Assembly (NCBI GenBank): GCA_038527215.1
Contig: JBCBGC010000011.1
Coordinates: 1-64,000 of the forward strand
Reading direction: 5' to 3'
Origin: JAWPMV01 sp038527215
GTDB taxonomy: Bacteria; Bacteroidota; Bacteroidia; J057
Length of the DNA: 64,000 nt
Below are positions 8,190 through 17,342 of this stretch, one piece after another. The stretch's first letter is position 1. The number at the start of each line of letters is the position of its first letter. Both the position numbers and the translations under genes were made by a program. The notes under the pieces are model-generated. The model searched no databases. It was not told the DNA's origin and saw only the letters and a program-made list of their open reading frames with translations.

Positions 8190-9143
8190 TTGAAAATTAA
8201 CATCACCCACATATTACCCGTTATTATGGTGATCATCCTGCCAGGCCTGCGATTCTATTCTCAAGAAGATTCAGGGCTTGCAGTAGACAATCCGATTTTT
8301 TCCATCTGGTTATTTTCTTCTTTGGTTCTCTACAATTTGTGGTATTTCTTTTGGTTTTGTTGGGAGATCAGAGAAGGACATAAAAAGTGGTACGTCTTGG
8401 GCTTGTTTGGAGCCCTATGCTGCTTAGGATTCCTTTTTTTTGAGTTTTTTGAAGCAAATGATATGGGGGTGCTTTGGGGCCTCATCCCTCCCTCTTTTTT
8501 GTTTTTGGTGGTGCAGTATACCCTGAAATCACAAAAGAAGGTTTCTCATCTACTATTAGAAAAAGAGCAATTGCAGACAGAGAATTACAAAGCGCAGTTG
8601 AAAACGCTTCGGACCCAGGTTGACCCCCATTTTTTGTTTAATTCCTTAAACACCTTGCGCTCCATGGTCCGGCAACAGCATAGCGGGGCAGAACAATTTA
8701 TCCTGAGCCTCTCAGACTTTTACCGGCAAAGCTTGCAGCATAATGAGCATACCACTGTTCTGCTGTCCAAGGAATTAAAAGTATTGCAGTCTTATTTGTT
8801 TTTGATGAAAAGTAGAAACGAAGAAGCCGTCCGAATAGAAGTTGACATCGAGGAGGAGTTACTGACCAAAGAGATTCCCACCATGGCTCTACAAACCGTG
8901 GTAGAAAACTGTTTTAAGCATAACAGTATGACTGCCAGGCATCCCTTGCAAGTGAGCATTAAAAATCCTGACGATTTATCCATCAGCGTTTGCAATAATA
9001 TCCAGATTAAGTTTGAAGAAGATAAAACCACAGGTATGGGATTGGAATTGCTCAACAAACGGTATGAATTGATGAATATTAAGCATGGGCTTAGGGTTGA
9101 ACAAACTTCTGAGCAATTCTGCGTAAATCTAAAACTGGTGTAA
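8190..9143 (+). CDS. LytS/YehU-type sensor histidine kinase
   Basis: The 317-residue protein has four N-terminal membrane helices (about residues 5-23, 38-60, 67-88, 93-111), a short coiled coil, and a His_kinase (PF06580) module. The H-box QVDPHFLFNSLN puts the phospho-accepting His near residue 147. The N-box is VVENCFKHN and the G-box GMGLELLNKR. A TTG start is chosen because it gives MKINI just before the first helix; the first ATG lies within that helix. The response regulator starts four bases after the stop, so the two genes form a two-component operon. No extracytoplasmic sensor domain exists, so the signal is probably sensed in or at the membrane. Confidence 0.92.
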   Translation: MKINITHILPVIMVIILPGLRFYSQEDSGLAVDNPIFSIWLFSSLVLYNLWYFFWFCWEIREGHKKWYVLGLFGALCCLGFLFFEFFEANDMGVLWGLIPPSFLFLVVQYTLKSQKKVSHLLLEKEQLQTENYKAQLKTLRTQVDPHFLFNSLNTLRSMVRQQHSGAEQFILSLSDFYRQSLQHNEHTTVLLSKELKVLQSYLFLMKSRNEEAVRIEVDIEEELLTKEIPTMALQTVVENCFKHNSMTARHPLQVSIKNPDDLSISVCNNIQIKFEEDKTTGMGLELLNKRYELMNIKHGLRVEQTSEQFCVNLKLV

Positions 9144-9147
9144 AAAA

Positions 9148-9900
9148 ATGAATGTCCTGATCGTAGAAGACGAAGCCCATACGGCCATCCTATTGCAGGA
9201 AGTGATAGAACAAGACAGCGATTTTATCGTGGTAGAAAAACTGGAGTCTATTTTGGAGGCTGTGGCTTATCTCAGTAAGCATCAACAAAACTTAGATCTG
9301 CTATTTTTTGATATCCAATTGGCGGATGGGCATAGTTTCGAAATATTTAAGCACGTTGATATAGAAGTGCCTATTATTTTCTGTACCGCTTTTGATGAGT
9401 ACGCCATGAATGCCATCAAAAATAACGGCATTGATTATGTGCTAAAACCCATCAAAGAAGAGGACATTCATGCAGCCTTAGGGAAATACAAAAAGCTATT
9501 TTCCAAGCCGCAAGCTCATCCTGCTTCTGCTCCAACATTTCAACTGCCAACCCCCAAATCCTATCAAAAACATTTCCTTACCCAATACCGGGGCCAAACC
9601 CTGGTGGTAAGCGCAGCAGATATTGCGCTATTTACGGTACAAAACGAAAAGGTATACCTCTATACCTTTGAGGGAAAGCAATATACCCTCTTTAAAAAGC
9701 TCGAATATATCGAAGAAGTCTGTGATCCTCATCAGTTCTTCCGCATCAATCGGCAAATGCTGGTCAATCGCCAAGCCGTCCATTCCTTCGAGCCCTATTT
9801 CAATCGGAAAATCGTCGTAAAGCTCGGCATCCCCTTTGAGGAAAAACCGATCGTCAGTCGCTTGAAGGTGACGCCTTTTAAGGAGTGGTTGGTGAAGTGA
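9148..9900 (+). CDS. LytTR-family response regulator
   Basis: The 250-residue regulator has a receiver domain (residues 1-115) with the acidic pair at EDE (7-9), the phospho-acceptor Asp near 55 in FFDIQL, and the KPI lysine motif. After a Pro-rich linker comes a LytTR DNA-binding domain (about 145-250) with the usual FFRINRQMLVN segment. It should bind direct repeats upstream of target promoters once phosphorylated by the adjacent kinase. Target genes are not evident. The downstream gene is convergent. Confidence 0.93.
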   Translation: MNVLIVEDEAHTAILLQEVIEQDSDFIVVEKLESILEAVAYLSKHQQNLDLLFFDIQLADGHSFEIFKHVDIEVPIIFCTAFDEYAMNAIKNNGIDYVLKPIKEEDIHAALGKYKKLFSKPQAHPASAPTFQLPTPKSYQKHFLTQYRGQTLVVSAADIALFTVQNEKVYLYTFEGKQYTLFKKLEYIEEVCDPHQFFRINRQMLVNRQAVHSFEPYFNRKIVVKLGIPFEEKPIVSRLKVTPFKEWLVK

Positions 9901-9910
9901 AAATTTGGTA

Positions 9911-10552
9911 TCAATAAATCCAGTCGGAAGAAATGAGGGTGATTTTTTCTAGGGAATCCGATAACGAAAAACCTTGGTAAAAGTAGTAGAATTTGATCGG
10001 AGCTTCTGCCTGTTCGAGAATTTCAGGAAGTTGATCTAACAAAAGTTGCAAAGTATCGCCTGCTTCCAGGATTACCTTTTCCTGGTAATAAGGATTTCTT
10101 GTATCCATTCCTTCGCCTACAAGGTGGAGCTCCATGTTTGCTATTAAATCCCCCAGTGAAATACTATCATGGATCCACGTGCGATATGATTCAAAGGAAT
10201 TACCTTGACTTTCGAAAAGCAGAAGAGGATAGGCCGGGTAAGAAATACGACTGATGTATTCTTCTATTGAGCTAGATGGAATACCTAACGAATCATCCTT
10301 TAGGTGAAGGCCCAAATTAAGGTCATGGATAAATGCCCGACGATCTAGTAAAAAAGAATCCCTGCTGAGTGCCTCAAAATATAGCCTTATTCCCTTATTC
10401 CCATCTGTACTATCTCTTTCTAGTCTGATACAAATATTTTCGTGAGGATGGATATCCATTATGGCAGGTCTGAGTTGGAAATCTGCGAAGATCCAGTAGA
10501 AACAACAAATCAATATCAGGAGGAAGGCCAGGTTTGGTATTCGAACAACCAT
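9911..10552 (-). CDS. Membrane-anchored protein of unknown function
   Basis: This 213-residue protein has one N-terminal hydrophobic segment (about residues 8-25, with a CC pair but no clear lipobox) and an extracytoplasmic part rich in acidic and Leu residues. No family is recognised. It ends ten bases from the convergent LytTR regulator and is about 100 bases downstream of another small minus-strand gene. Neither neighbour suggests a function. Confidence 0.5.
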   Translation of the reverse strand: MVVRIPNLAFLLILICCFYWIFADFQLRPAIMDIHPHENICIRLERDSTDGNKGIRLYFEALSRDSFLLDRRAFIHDLNLGLHLKDDSLGIPSSSIEEYISRISYPAYPLLLFESQGNSFESYRTWIHDSISLGDLIANMELHLVGEGMDTRNPYYQEKVILEAGDTLQLLLDQLPEILEQAEAPIKFYYFYQGFSLSDSLEKITLISSDWIY

Positions 10553-10649
10553 GGCCTCAAATTAACATATAATTAAAAGGACTGTTGCATTCATTGCCCA
10601 TATGTTCTGGGAAGTATTCGGGGGGAATAATCCTCGTGGCTAGCCCTTA

Positions 10650-11108
10650 TTATTCGGGAAGCACTCCGTTTGTGATCAATAATTCTGGATCTTCTTCATC
10701 TCCATAATCATTTAAGAGAATCGTAGGTCCATCTTCAAATTTTATTTGTAACTGACAACACATCCATGGACCTTTTTCGAAATAAACCCTTTGTGCGTCC
10801 GCTATAGTTTTACCCCCCAGGTTGAATTCCCGGAAAAGATCTCTTATCACCCAAAAAGCCCCATCAAATTCCCCTTCCTCAAAATCTTCCTCCATGACCT
10901 CTTTCATCTCTTCCTCCTCATACTCCCTCCAATGAAGCAGATGGGCGTCAATAAAAAACCGGTGCCATTTATCATCTTCTGCTTTGAGCCATCCCATTAA
11001 TGGATATGAAAAGGGTGGTTTATCTTTGACGAGAAAACTTAGATATGTTAACCTAAGGCCGAGGATCTCAGGTATTTTCTCTGGTGGTTCAGTAACTGTG
11101 AAATCCAT
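10650..11108 (-). CDS. Small acidic cytoplasmic protein
   Basis: The 152-residue product has no signal or membrane segment. It is strongly acidic, with an EEEEMKEVMEEDFEEGEFD stretch around residues 63-82, and contains several Trp. I do not recognise the family. Acidic single-domain proteins of this size are common as immunity or SMI1-like proteins, but no toxin gene is next to it and that is only a thought. It lies between an alpha/beta hydrolase gene (66 bases upstream) and a membrane-anchored unknown. Confidence 0.5.
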   Translation of the reverse strand: MDFTVTEPPEKIPEILGLRLTYLSFLVKDKPPFSYPLMGWLKAEDDKWHRFFIDAHLLHWREYEEEEMKEVMEEDFEEGEFDGAFWVIRDLFREFNLGGKTIADAQRVYFEKGPWMCCQLQIKFEDGPTILLNDYGDEEDPELLITNGVLPE

Positions 11109-11173
11109 GTTGTGCCAGGTTTTCTGGTCGATGTAGCACTGAAAAAAGTAAATTATTCGACTGGTAAATTTTC

Positions 11174-12127
11174 TCAGCCCGCTGCTACCTTCCCCGCTAA
11201 AACCCGAATTTCCGCCATGAGCGCCTCTGGCGCTTCCCAGTTGAGCATATGTCCCATGCCGGGCAGCCGTACCACCTTAGATGTCTGGAGGTGCTCGGCC
11301 ATCTCATCCGTATGGAAAGGGGGCGTAGTATGGTCTTTTTCTCCGACAATGATGGTGCAGGGAATCTCAATTTCGCCTAAGCGGCTGTAGTAATTTTCAT
11401 CCCCAAATGCGGAAAGAATAGGCACCAATGCCTGGTGGTTCTGTTTCTTAAATACATCCAGGAATGCCTGAATCATGGCGGCATCTGGTTTTTCTCCCAG
11501 CAGGGATCGACCGAAAGGATAGCCCAGTGTTTCGGTATGGGCCACGCGGGTCATGATGCCATGCTTAATGAGGGGAATCTGCACTTTGTTTTGGGTGTTG
11601 TTGCGGTACACATCCCCCGCGAAGCTCGCCATGATCAGGGCCCCTCTTAAGCGCTTTTTCACCACCTCCGGATAGGTGAGCATAAACACAAAACCGAGGA
11701 ATCCTCCCATGGAGTGTCCTACCAATATGCCATCCTGCACATCAAAGTGTTCGAGGACCGATTTGTAAGCGGCGGCCATTTGCTGGCTACCAATACCTTC
11801 GGTGCCGATTGTCGAGTCGGTATGCCCTCGTTGATCAAAAGCAATGATCCGAAATCCCTCCTTGACCAATTGATCAGCCATGATATTCCATTCCACCAGG
11901 GAGGCCCCGTACCCATGAGCAAACACGATGGTCGGCCCTTCACCGGCAGAAATGGCTCTGATTTGGTTCCCGTCATGACCGGGAATCATGACCTCCTCTC
12001 CCTGAGGATTGGCAGAAAGGGTTTCGAAGGAGTAAGGGCGTGGCTTTTGTTTGAGCTTAGCTACATTCCAACTAAGGAGCCCATATATGATCAGGGCTAA
12101 AACGGCGAGGGTGAGAAGCGTAGTCAT
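11174..12127 (-). CDS. Membrane-anchored alpha/beta hydrolase
   Basis: The 317-residue protein has an N-terminal membrane anchor (about residues 4-20) and an alpha/beta-hydrolase fold. The oxyanion HGYG motif is near 71-74, the nucleophile elbow GHSMGG gives Ser near 139, GEKDHTTPP supplies Asp near 265, and PGMGH supplies His near 293. A cap region lies at about 165-235. Substrate is not predictable; esterase, lipase or C-C hydrolase activity are all possible. An AlkD-like gene sits 35 bases upstream on the same strand and may be co-transcribed. Confidence 0.85.
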   Translation of the reverse strand: MTTLLTLAVLALIIYGLLSWNVAKLKQKPRPYSFETLSANPQGEEVMIPGHDGNQIRAISAGEGPTIVFAHGYGASLVEWNIMADQLVKEGFRIIAFDQRGHTDSTIGTEGIGSQQMAAAYKSVLEHFDVQDGILVGHSMGGFLGFVFMLTYPEVVKKRLRGALIMASFAGDVYRNNTQNKVQIPLIKHGIMTRVAHTETLGYPFGRSLLGEKPDAAMIQAFLDVFKKQNHQALVPILSAFGDENYYSRLGEIEIPCTIIVGEKDHTTPPFHTDEMAEHLQTSKVVRLPGMGHMLNWEAPEALMAEIRVLAGKVAAG

Positions 12128-12162
12128 GAGTAGTAGGGTTATATTCAGAATTCCTAACGTAG

Positions 12163-12810
12163 TTATGTTTGCTTTTTGGCCACTTCCATCGCAATAAATT
12201 CAGGCAGGTAACTTGGGGTACACCCCCGGGAAACTACCTCATCCTTATACAGGCCAGTATTCTCTCCAATGGCGATACATCGATCCCGATGGATTTCCTG
12301 CCACACACCGATTTGACCAGCGGTGTAATTCATGGCCCATTGGACATCGGGCACTTCCTGGGCCAATCCGGTTTCTATCGCCGCCAGCAGATCCTCTGTA
12401 TTGCTGTGGTTAGTATTGCCCATCCAACGCAGCCTGGCTTGATAATACCAGAAAATCCGTCTTTTCATGTCTGAAGGGCTTTTTTCCCAGGACTCCATCA
12501 AGGCAATCAAGCGCTTATCCTTCGCGAGTTGATTCGCCATAAACCAATCCGTCAGATGAATTCTTTCCTTAGGATCATGGGCCTGCATATCCTGATCTGC
12601 CTGATCAATAAAGGCTTCGTCGATCTGCTTTTTATCCATGATGAGCATGGCTAGTTGACGAGAGAAAAAGCCACCCGTAGACCAGAGTTCCATTGCCAGG
12701 GCATGATCCTTTTTGATCTCTTTAGCGATTTTGCGAAGATCACCCAATTTGGTGTTGGGCTGGTCAATCTGAGCATGAATGCTGGCGGCTTGAGGGGAGA
12801 GATTCGACAT
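12163..12810 (-). CDS. AlkD-like DNA alkylation repair protein
   Basis: From the ATG at 12810 the product is about 215 residues. It is an all-helical HEAT-like protein with the signature LRKIAKEIKKDHALAMELW, followed by repeated helix pairs, as in the DNA alkylation repair family (PF08713). Members such as AlkD excise N3- or N7-alkylpurines by tracking the DNA backbone, while some relatives lack glycosylase activity. Specific catalytic residues could not be assigned by eye. An upstream extension to 12873 exists but lacks family resemblance. Confidence 0.75.
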   Translation of the reverse strand: MSNLSPQAASIHAQIDQPNTKLGDLRKIAKEIKKDHALAMELWSTGGFFSRQLAMLIMDKKQIDEAFIDQADQDMQAHDPKERIHLTDWFMANQLAKDKRLIALMESWEKSPSDMKRRIFWYYQARLRWMGNTNHSNTEDLLAAIETGLAQEVPDVQWAMNYTAGQIGVWQEIHRDRCIAIGENTGLYKDEVVSRGCTPSYLPEFIAMEVAKKQT

Positions 12811-12903
12811 GAATTTCGTGTTATAGCGCGAAGAGGCTTGATTGAAAATACCGCTATCTACGGCCAAAATCAATACAAGCTTATCCCATTAAACAAACCG
12901 ATG

Positions 12904-15105
12904 CTAGTAACAGTCAGTGAGAATCTGTCCTTTTGATTCAAAATGATCCAGAGGGAGTTGATAATGTTCCTGGGTTAGGGCATCTAATACTTCCCTGACT
13001 CCGGCCTCCATGGTTAAAGAACCACAGATCATCAGGCTACCTCCTTCCTTGAGCAGGTCGGCAATTTGCTTTCCATCGGCTTGGATCAGCTCTTGGACAT
13101 AGGTAGCAGCACCTGATTCTCTGGAAAAAACAGACTGAAAGGTATGGAGGTGCCCAGCCTGTAAGGCTGCTTCAATGTAGGGTTGGTAAAGCTCGTAGCC
13201 CTGCCGCGTCCTGCCTCCCCAATAAAGAGAAATTGTGGATTGGGCATTCCTTCCCTGGATCATACCCAGGAAGGGAGCGATCCCAGTCCCATTCGCAATC
13301 ATGCACACCTGGGAAGCCTTGGCAGGAAAGTGAAAATCCTCATTTTCCCGGATTTGGGCCTTGAGAACCTTTCCGGATGCCAATTGATGCAGAAAGTTCG
13401 AACATACCCCTTGCTCATGCCGTCGGATACTGAGGAGAATTTCATCCCGTCCAAGCTGGGCAATGGAGTAAAGCCTTTCTTCTGGATCACCGGGAGGATA
13501 GACGGCAAGGAGATCACCAGATCGGTATTTTTTCTGCGGGGACCTTAGCCTCATCAGAAATGTTTCCCCCGTCTCATCCGAGGAGAGCCGTTTGTCCATT
13601 ACATGGAAGCCCTGGGAAGCAAGTTGTGAGGTCTTCCTTTGTGGGGGAAGTTCCAGGGCCAGGCCTTTCTGGATACTCCATTGCGTAGCCCAATTCAGGA
13701 AAAGCTCATAGGATTTATTGTGAATCAGGAAAGGCTCATGGTTAATGTCAATCTGATCGTGCAGGGTTAAGGCTTCATGCACATTCAGGGCAAACTGACA
13801 AAAATCAGGATAGGCCAAAGAACCGAAGCCTACCACTGAAAGGTCAACTTGATGGGGTAGGGTAACTTCAGGAAAACGGGACAGAAAATCTTTGCCATTG
13901 GCTGGAGGATCTCCTAAGCCATAGGTGGAGGTCATGATGATCAATTCCTTCATCTTTGGATACGCCTGGTAGGCATTGAGTTCATCCAGGTAAACCATTT
14001 TTCCTTGGGCTAATAAGGCTTGCTGAAATAAACCGGCAAATTCCCGGGTGCCTCCGTTTTCAGAACCATACAAGACCACAATTTCCGCCTGATCAGCTCT
14101 ATAAGGATTCTTTACCCGAGACTTAAGGCGTTTGTAAGAAATCATGCCCCCTGTATACAGGAAAAAGAGGATGTTAAGGGAGGCGAGAAATAAGACTAGA
14201 GACCAACCAATGCTACCAGCGCCAGTATGCAGGTTGAAACTCAGTTCCGTCCATTTATTGATAGCTGGATAGACCGAAGCTTCGACTATGTCTCCGTTTA
14301 ATTGATTGATTTTGACCTGACGGTCCTGGAGACTTAAGGTGAAAAAATCATCCGCTTCCATGGTAAAAGGGAATTCCAACATGCGGACCTCATCCAGATG
14401 CGTCTCCCGGAAGACCGGAAAGTCTAATAAATCAGTATCGCCAGGGGTTTCACGGACCGGCATACTGGTAACCATTTCTGCTTCTCCTTCGGGCAGGAGG
14501 GAAAACCGCAAAAGGGAAAGATAGACCCCGGATAAGGAAATAATCACAATGGGGATCAACATCCAGCGACTGAAAATCAAGTGGTAGTATTGGGCGAAAT
14601 CTTCTTTGATGATTTTGCTAAATACTTTTCGTAAACCGCGTTGTCGTTGGATAAACAAGAGGAAACCGGTCAGGCTAATCAGAAAGAGGAAAAAAGAAGT
14701 AACCCCGATGAAAATCCTGCCCGTCGTCTTTAGGAAGAGAGAGCGGTGCAGGTTGGTCATGAACTCAAAAAAGGGCCGCTGCGGGGGAACATTCCCGATT
14801 TTTTTCCCATTCCGCGGATCCACATAGAAGTCCCCATCCAACTCTTCTTCCATGCTGATAACCGATACCCTGACAAATTCGTTTTCGTCTACTGCTAACT
14901 CTAATACTTCGTCGTATTGGGTCCGCAGCGAGTCCATCAAATCTGCCAGGGTAATCTTGGAAAGGTCCGCCGGTTGAAATGGCTGAGCCTTCTTGTCAAT
15001 TGGTTCAAAGGCCAGAATAGCGCCTGTCAGGGCAGCTAAAAGAATGAAGACACTGGAGGATAGGGCCAGCGCAAAATGGCTATATCTCCAAACCTTCAAT
15101 ATCAT
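12904..15105 (-). CDS. PepSY / flavodoxin / ferredoxin-reductase fusion
   Basis: This 733-residue protein joins a PepSY-associated membrane module to a diflavin reductase. The membrane part has helices at about 12-34, 130-152, 183-200 and 300-320, with an extracytoplasmic PepSY loop between the first two. A flavodoxin domain follows (about 342-480; LYGSENGGTREF phosphate loop and STYGLGDPP). The CysJ-like FAD/NADPH reductase (about 500-733) has RLYSIAQ for FAD, ANGTGIAPF for NADPH, and a terminal Tyr. It should pass electrons from cytoplasmic NADPH to or across the inner membrane, in related operons linked to iron(III)-siderophore reduction. It is the last gene after the ankyrin and DUF2271 genes, five bases from the latter. 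Confidence 0.9.
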   Translation of the reverse strand: MILKVWRYSHFALALSSSVFILLAALTGAILAFEPIDKKAQPFQPADLSKITLADLMDSLRTQYDEVLELAVDENEFVRVSVISMEEELDGDFYVDPRNGKKIGNVPPQRPFFEFMTNLHRSLFLKTTGRIFIGVTSFFLFLISLTGFLLFIQRQRGLRKVFSKIIKEDFAQYYHLIFSRWMLIPIVIISLSGVYLSLLRFSLLPEGEAEMVTSMPVRETPGDTDLLDFPVFRETHLDEVRMLEFPFTMEADDFFTLSLQDRQVKINQLNGDIVEASVYPAINKWTELSFNLHTGAGSIGWSLVLFLASLNILFFLYTGGMISYKRLKSRVKNPYRADQAEIVVLYGSENGGTREFAGLFQQALLAQGKMVYLDELNAYQAYPKMKELIIMTSTYGLGDPPANGKDFLSRFPEVTLPHQVDLSVVGFGSLAYPDFCQFALNVHEALTLHDQIDINHEPFLIHNKSYELFLNWATQWSIQKGLALELPPQRKTSQLASQGFHVMDKRLSSDETGETFLMRLRSPQKKYRSGDLLAVYPPGDPEERLYSIAQLGRDEILLSIRRHEQGVCSNFLHQLASGKVLKAQIRENEDFHFPAKASQVCMIANGTGIAPFLGMIQGRNAQSTISLYWGGRTRQGYELYQPYIEAALQAGHLHTFQSVFSRESGAATYVQELIQADGKQIADLLKEGGSLMICGSLTMEAGVREVLDALTQEHYQLPLDHFESKGQILTDCY

Positions 15106-15110
15106 AGACG

Positions 15111-15608
15111 TTACTGAATAGGGATCATCCGGACGTACCGAATGTAGCCTGTTCCTTCAAATTTTCCTTTTAGGGTTTCCGTAGTGAGCGGCAAGAGTAA
15201 ATCATCCTTTACATACTTCTGGTCCTCTACAGCGCTTTCAAAGCGTATTTTATTTCCTGCATCAATCCACTCGTCTTTGATCTCCATCACAAATACTGCA
15301 CGGGCTCCAGCTTGAATACTGGGACGGGATACAGCATCAACTTCGGGCTTATCCTTTTCCATGTAAGACCACCATGCTGTGATATCCGGATACCATTCAT
15401 CATCCTCTCCCAGCACTTGTACACTCCCAAGATATTCCTCCTTTTCATTCAAGACAGATACCACAATATAGGGGCCTTCCCCTGTATAGTTAGATAGTTG
15501 GATCAGGCACTTGTATTTGGAAACGTTGTCTACTTCTGATGCCGGATTCGTGAAAGCCAGGCAACCCGCCAGGGTTATTAGGCTAAAGAGTTTTGTAAGG
15601 TGTTTCAT
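15111..15608 (-). CDS. DUF2271 periplasmic protein
   Basis: The 165-residue protein has a leader with a lipobox-like LAGC near residue 16, so it may be a lipoprotein. The mature part is a beta-rich domain with the DUF2271 hallmarks: a YTGEGPYIVVSVLN-like strand, a WWSYMEKD segment, a following KPEVDAVSRPSI stretch, and a C-terminal RYVRMIPIQ strand. DUF2271 genes recur next to PepSY-flavoprotein genes, which supports a shared redox or metal-related role in the periplasm. The gene sits between the ankyrin gene (22 bases) and the flavoprotein gene (5 bases). Confidence 0.8.
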   Translation of the reverse strand: MKHLTKLFSLITLAGCLAFTNPASEVDNVSKYKCLIQLSNYTGEGPYIVVSVLNEKEEYLGSVQVLGEDDEWYPDITAWWSYMEKDKPEVDAVSRPSIQAGARAVFVMEIKDEWIDAGNKIRFESAVEDQKYVKDDLLLPLTTETLKGKFEGTGYIRYVRMIPIQ

Positions 15609-15630
15609 ATAATTGATAAACCAGTAAGGG

Positions 15631-17133
15631 CTATTTTTGGGAAGATGGTTTGAGAAAATCCAGGGCTATCCCTGATTTTGCTAGTACTTCATTTTCGCGC
15701 GCCAGGTCGAAGGCACTTTCATCGAAATCAGTGAGCATGGTTTTGTCCGCACCTTTTTCCAGGAGTAAGGTCAACATCTCCTTGTCCTTCGCCTGCATGG
15801 CTGCCTGATGCAGGGGGGTGAGGCCTTCCTGATTTTTTTGATTGATATCTATCCCAAGGTTCAAAGCCTCTTCAACCAGGGCTTGATATCCTTTTTTTAC
15901 CGCCAGGTGAACCAATGTATTTTCACCTTCATAAGTGGGTTTCATATCCAAACCGGCTTCCTGTGCCTTTTTTAGGAAAGCTGGTAAGGCTTCTTTATTG
16001 CGGCTGTTATAGCCGTTGAACATATGATAGACTAGATTGCGCGACTTTTTATCCAGGACTTTCATGTCAGCCCCTGCTTCTAATAGCATTTCAAATGCTT
16101 CAGAAGATCCTCGCATCACTGCATAAGTCAATGCCGAATATCCATCCTGGTTTTGGTGATTAAGGTCTGATACCTGAGGCTTAAGTTGGTGGGCAAAGGC
16201 CATGTTACTCCCTCTGATAGCGTTAAGGAATGCAGTATTGCCGTCTTTGTCCACCTGGTTCACCTCTACGCCTTTTTTCAGGAAGTATGAAATTACCGCT
16301 TCATCCTTAACCCTGTAAGCCATATTGTGGAGAGGGGTCTTTCCTTCCTTACTAACCAGATTCATTTTCAACCCCAGGCCTTCCAGGTATTTGTAAAGCT
16401 CCATACTATTGACATGCCCTCTGGAGCCAGAGGCAGCAAAGAACACCGCGTTTTCACCTTTTTTGTTTGCCTCCTTATAGGGAAGACCAAGATCTTTCAG
16501 CATGTTAAGGGTTTCAATATTTCCTTTTCTAGCAGCATAATTGAACATGCCGTTCCCGTCGTGGTCGGCGATTTTAAGGTCAAGGCCTTTTTCTTGGAAA
16601 TAGGTGATTAGACTTTTATCTGTCATGCTTGCGGCCAGCAGCAGCAGTGCGTTTGCGCCAGACCGATTGGCGTCTGTTACTTTCCCTCCATGCTTGAGGA
16701 TGAGGTCATAAACTTCGGTATCTTGGTTCCCAGCTACAGCGGCAAAGGTCATGAGGTTGTTGCCATGATCATCCACGATATCCATTTGGGAGCCCTTTTC
16801 AATGAGGGTTTTCATCAAAGGTTTGTTGCCTTTGTAGGCGGCCCACATTAAGTAGCTTCTTTTGTCATGGGTCATTTTATCCACCCCATTCCCTTCCAGT
16901 GATAGCAGGTACTGGATGGATTCCAGGGGAGCATTTTCCAGAATAGCGTAGACTGTGGCATCAAAGGCGCTGGAAGTTAGCGCTACTGGATCATTTCCCT
17001 TTTCAATCTCAGCTTTAACCAAAGCTACACTTGGAGCATTTGACCAAAAGGATCGATCATGGAAAATATTCTTTTGTTGTGCCTGGATAAATAAGGGGAG
17101 GCAAAGGATGAAGGCCAGGATGTGATATTTCAT
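15631..17133 (-). CDS. Secreted ankyrin-repeat protein
   Basis: The 500-residue product has a signal peptide (MKYHILAFILCLPLFIQAQ, cut near 19) and then roughly a dozen ankyrin repeats filling the rest. Repeats show the usual G-x-T/N-x-L-x-x-A core (for example GNTAFLNAI and GLTPLHQAA). It is thus a periplasmic or surface protein-interaction scaffold. Being first in an operon with DUF2271 and a PepSY-flavoprotein suggests it organises or protects this envelope electron-transfer system. A small inverted repeat lies 109 bases upstream of its start. Confidence 0.85.
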   Translation of the reverse strand: MKYHILAFILCLPLFIQAQQKNIFHDRSFWSNAPSVALVKAEIEKGNDPVALTSSAFDATVYAILENAPLESIQYLLSLEGNGVDKMTHDKRSYLMWAAYKGNKPLMKTLIEKGSQMDIVDDHGNNLMTFAAVAGNQDTEVYDLILKHGGKVTDANRSGANALLLLAASMTDKSLITYFQEKGLDLKIADHDGNGMFNYAARKGNIETLNMLKDLGLPYKEANKKGENAVFFAASGSRGHVNSMELYKYLEGLGLKMNLVSKEGKTPLHNMAYRVKDEAVISYFLKKGVEVNQVDKDGNTAFLNAIRGSNMAFAHQLKPQVSDLNHQNQDGYSALTYAVMRGSSEAFEMLLEAGADMKVLDKKSRNLVYHMFNGYNSRNKEALPAFLKKAQEAGLDMKPTYEGENTLVHLAVKKGYQALVEEALNLGIDINQKNQEGLTPLHQAAMQAKDKEMLTLLLEKGADKTMLTDFDESAFDLARENEVLAKSGIALDFLKPSSQK

Positions 17134-17241
17134 GACAGCTAGGTTTGAGGGTCATAAAACCTGGGAGAGAAAATTCATCCGCAGGTGTTGTGCTGGTGAA
17201 ATTACGGCCTTCCCAAAAATCAAAGAAATTAAAGATGAAAA

Positions 17242-17257
17242 TACCTAATCTTAGGTA
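17242..17257. promoter_or_regulatory. Inverted repeat, possible operator
   Basis: TACCTAA (17242-17248) and TTAGGTA (17251-17257) are perfect inverted arms two bases apart, in an AT-rich stretch before the ankyrin/DUF2271/PepSY operon. The size suits a dimeric repressor site. The regulator is unknown. Confidence 0.4.
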
Positions 17258-17342
17258 ATGAATTGAGCCTTTGGGGGTTGTCTATCAAACCTTGAGGTCT
17301 ATCCTATTCAAAACTTATAAGGTAAACCGGCTCACCCTCCGC

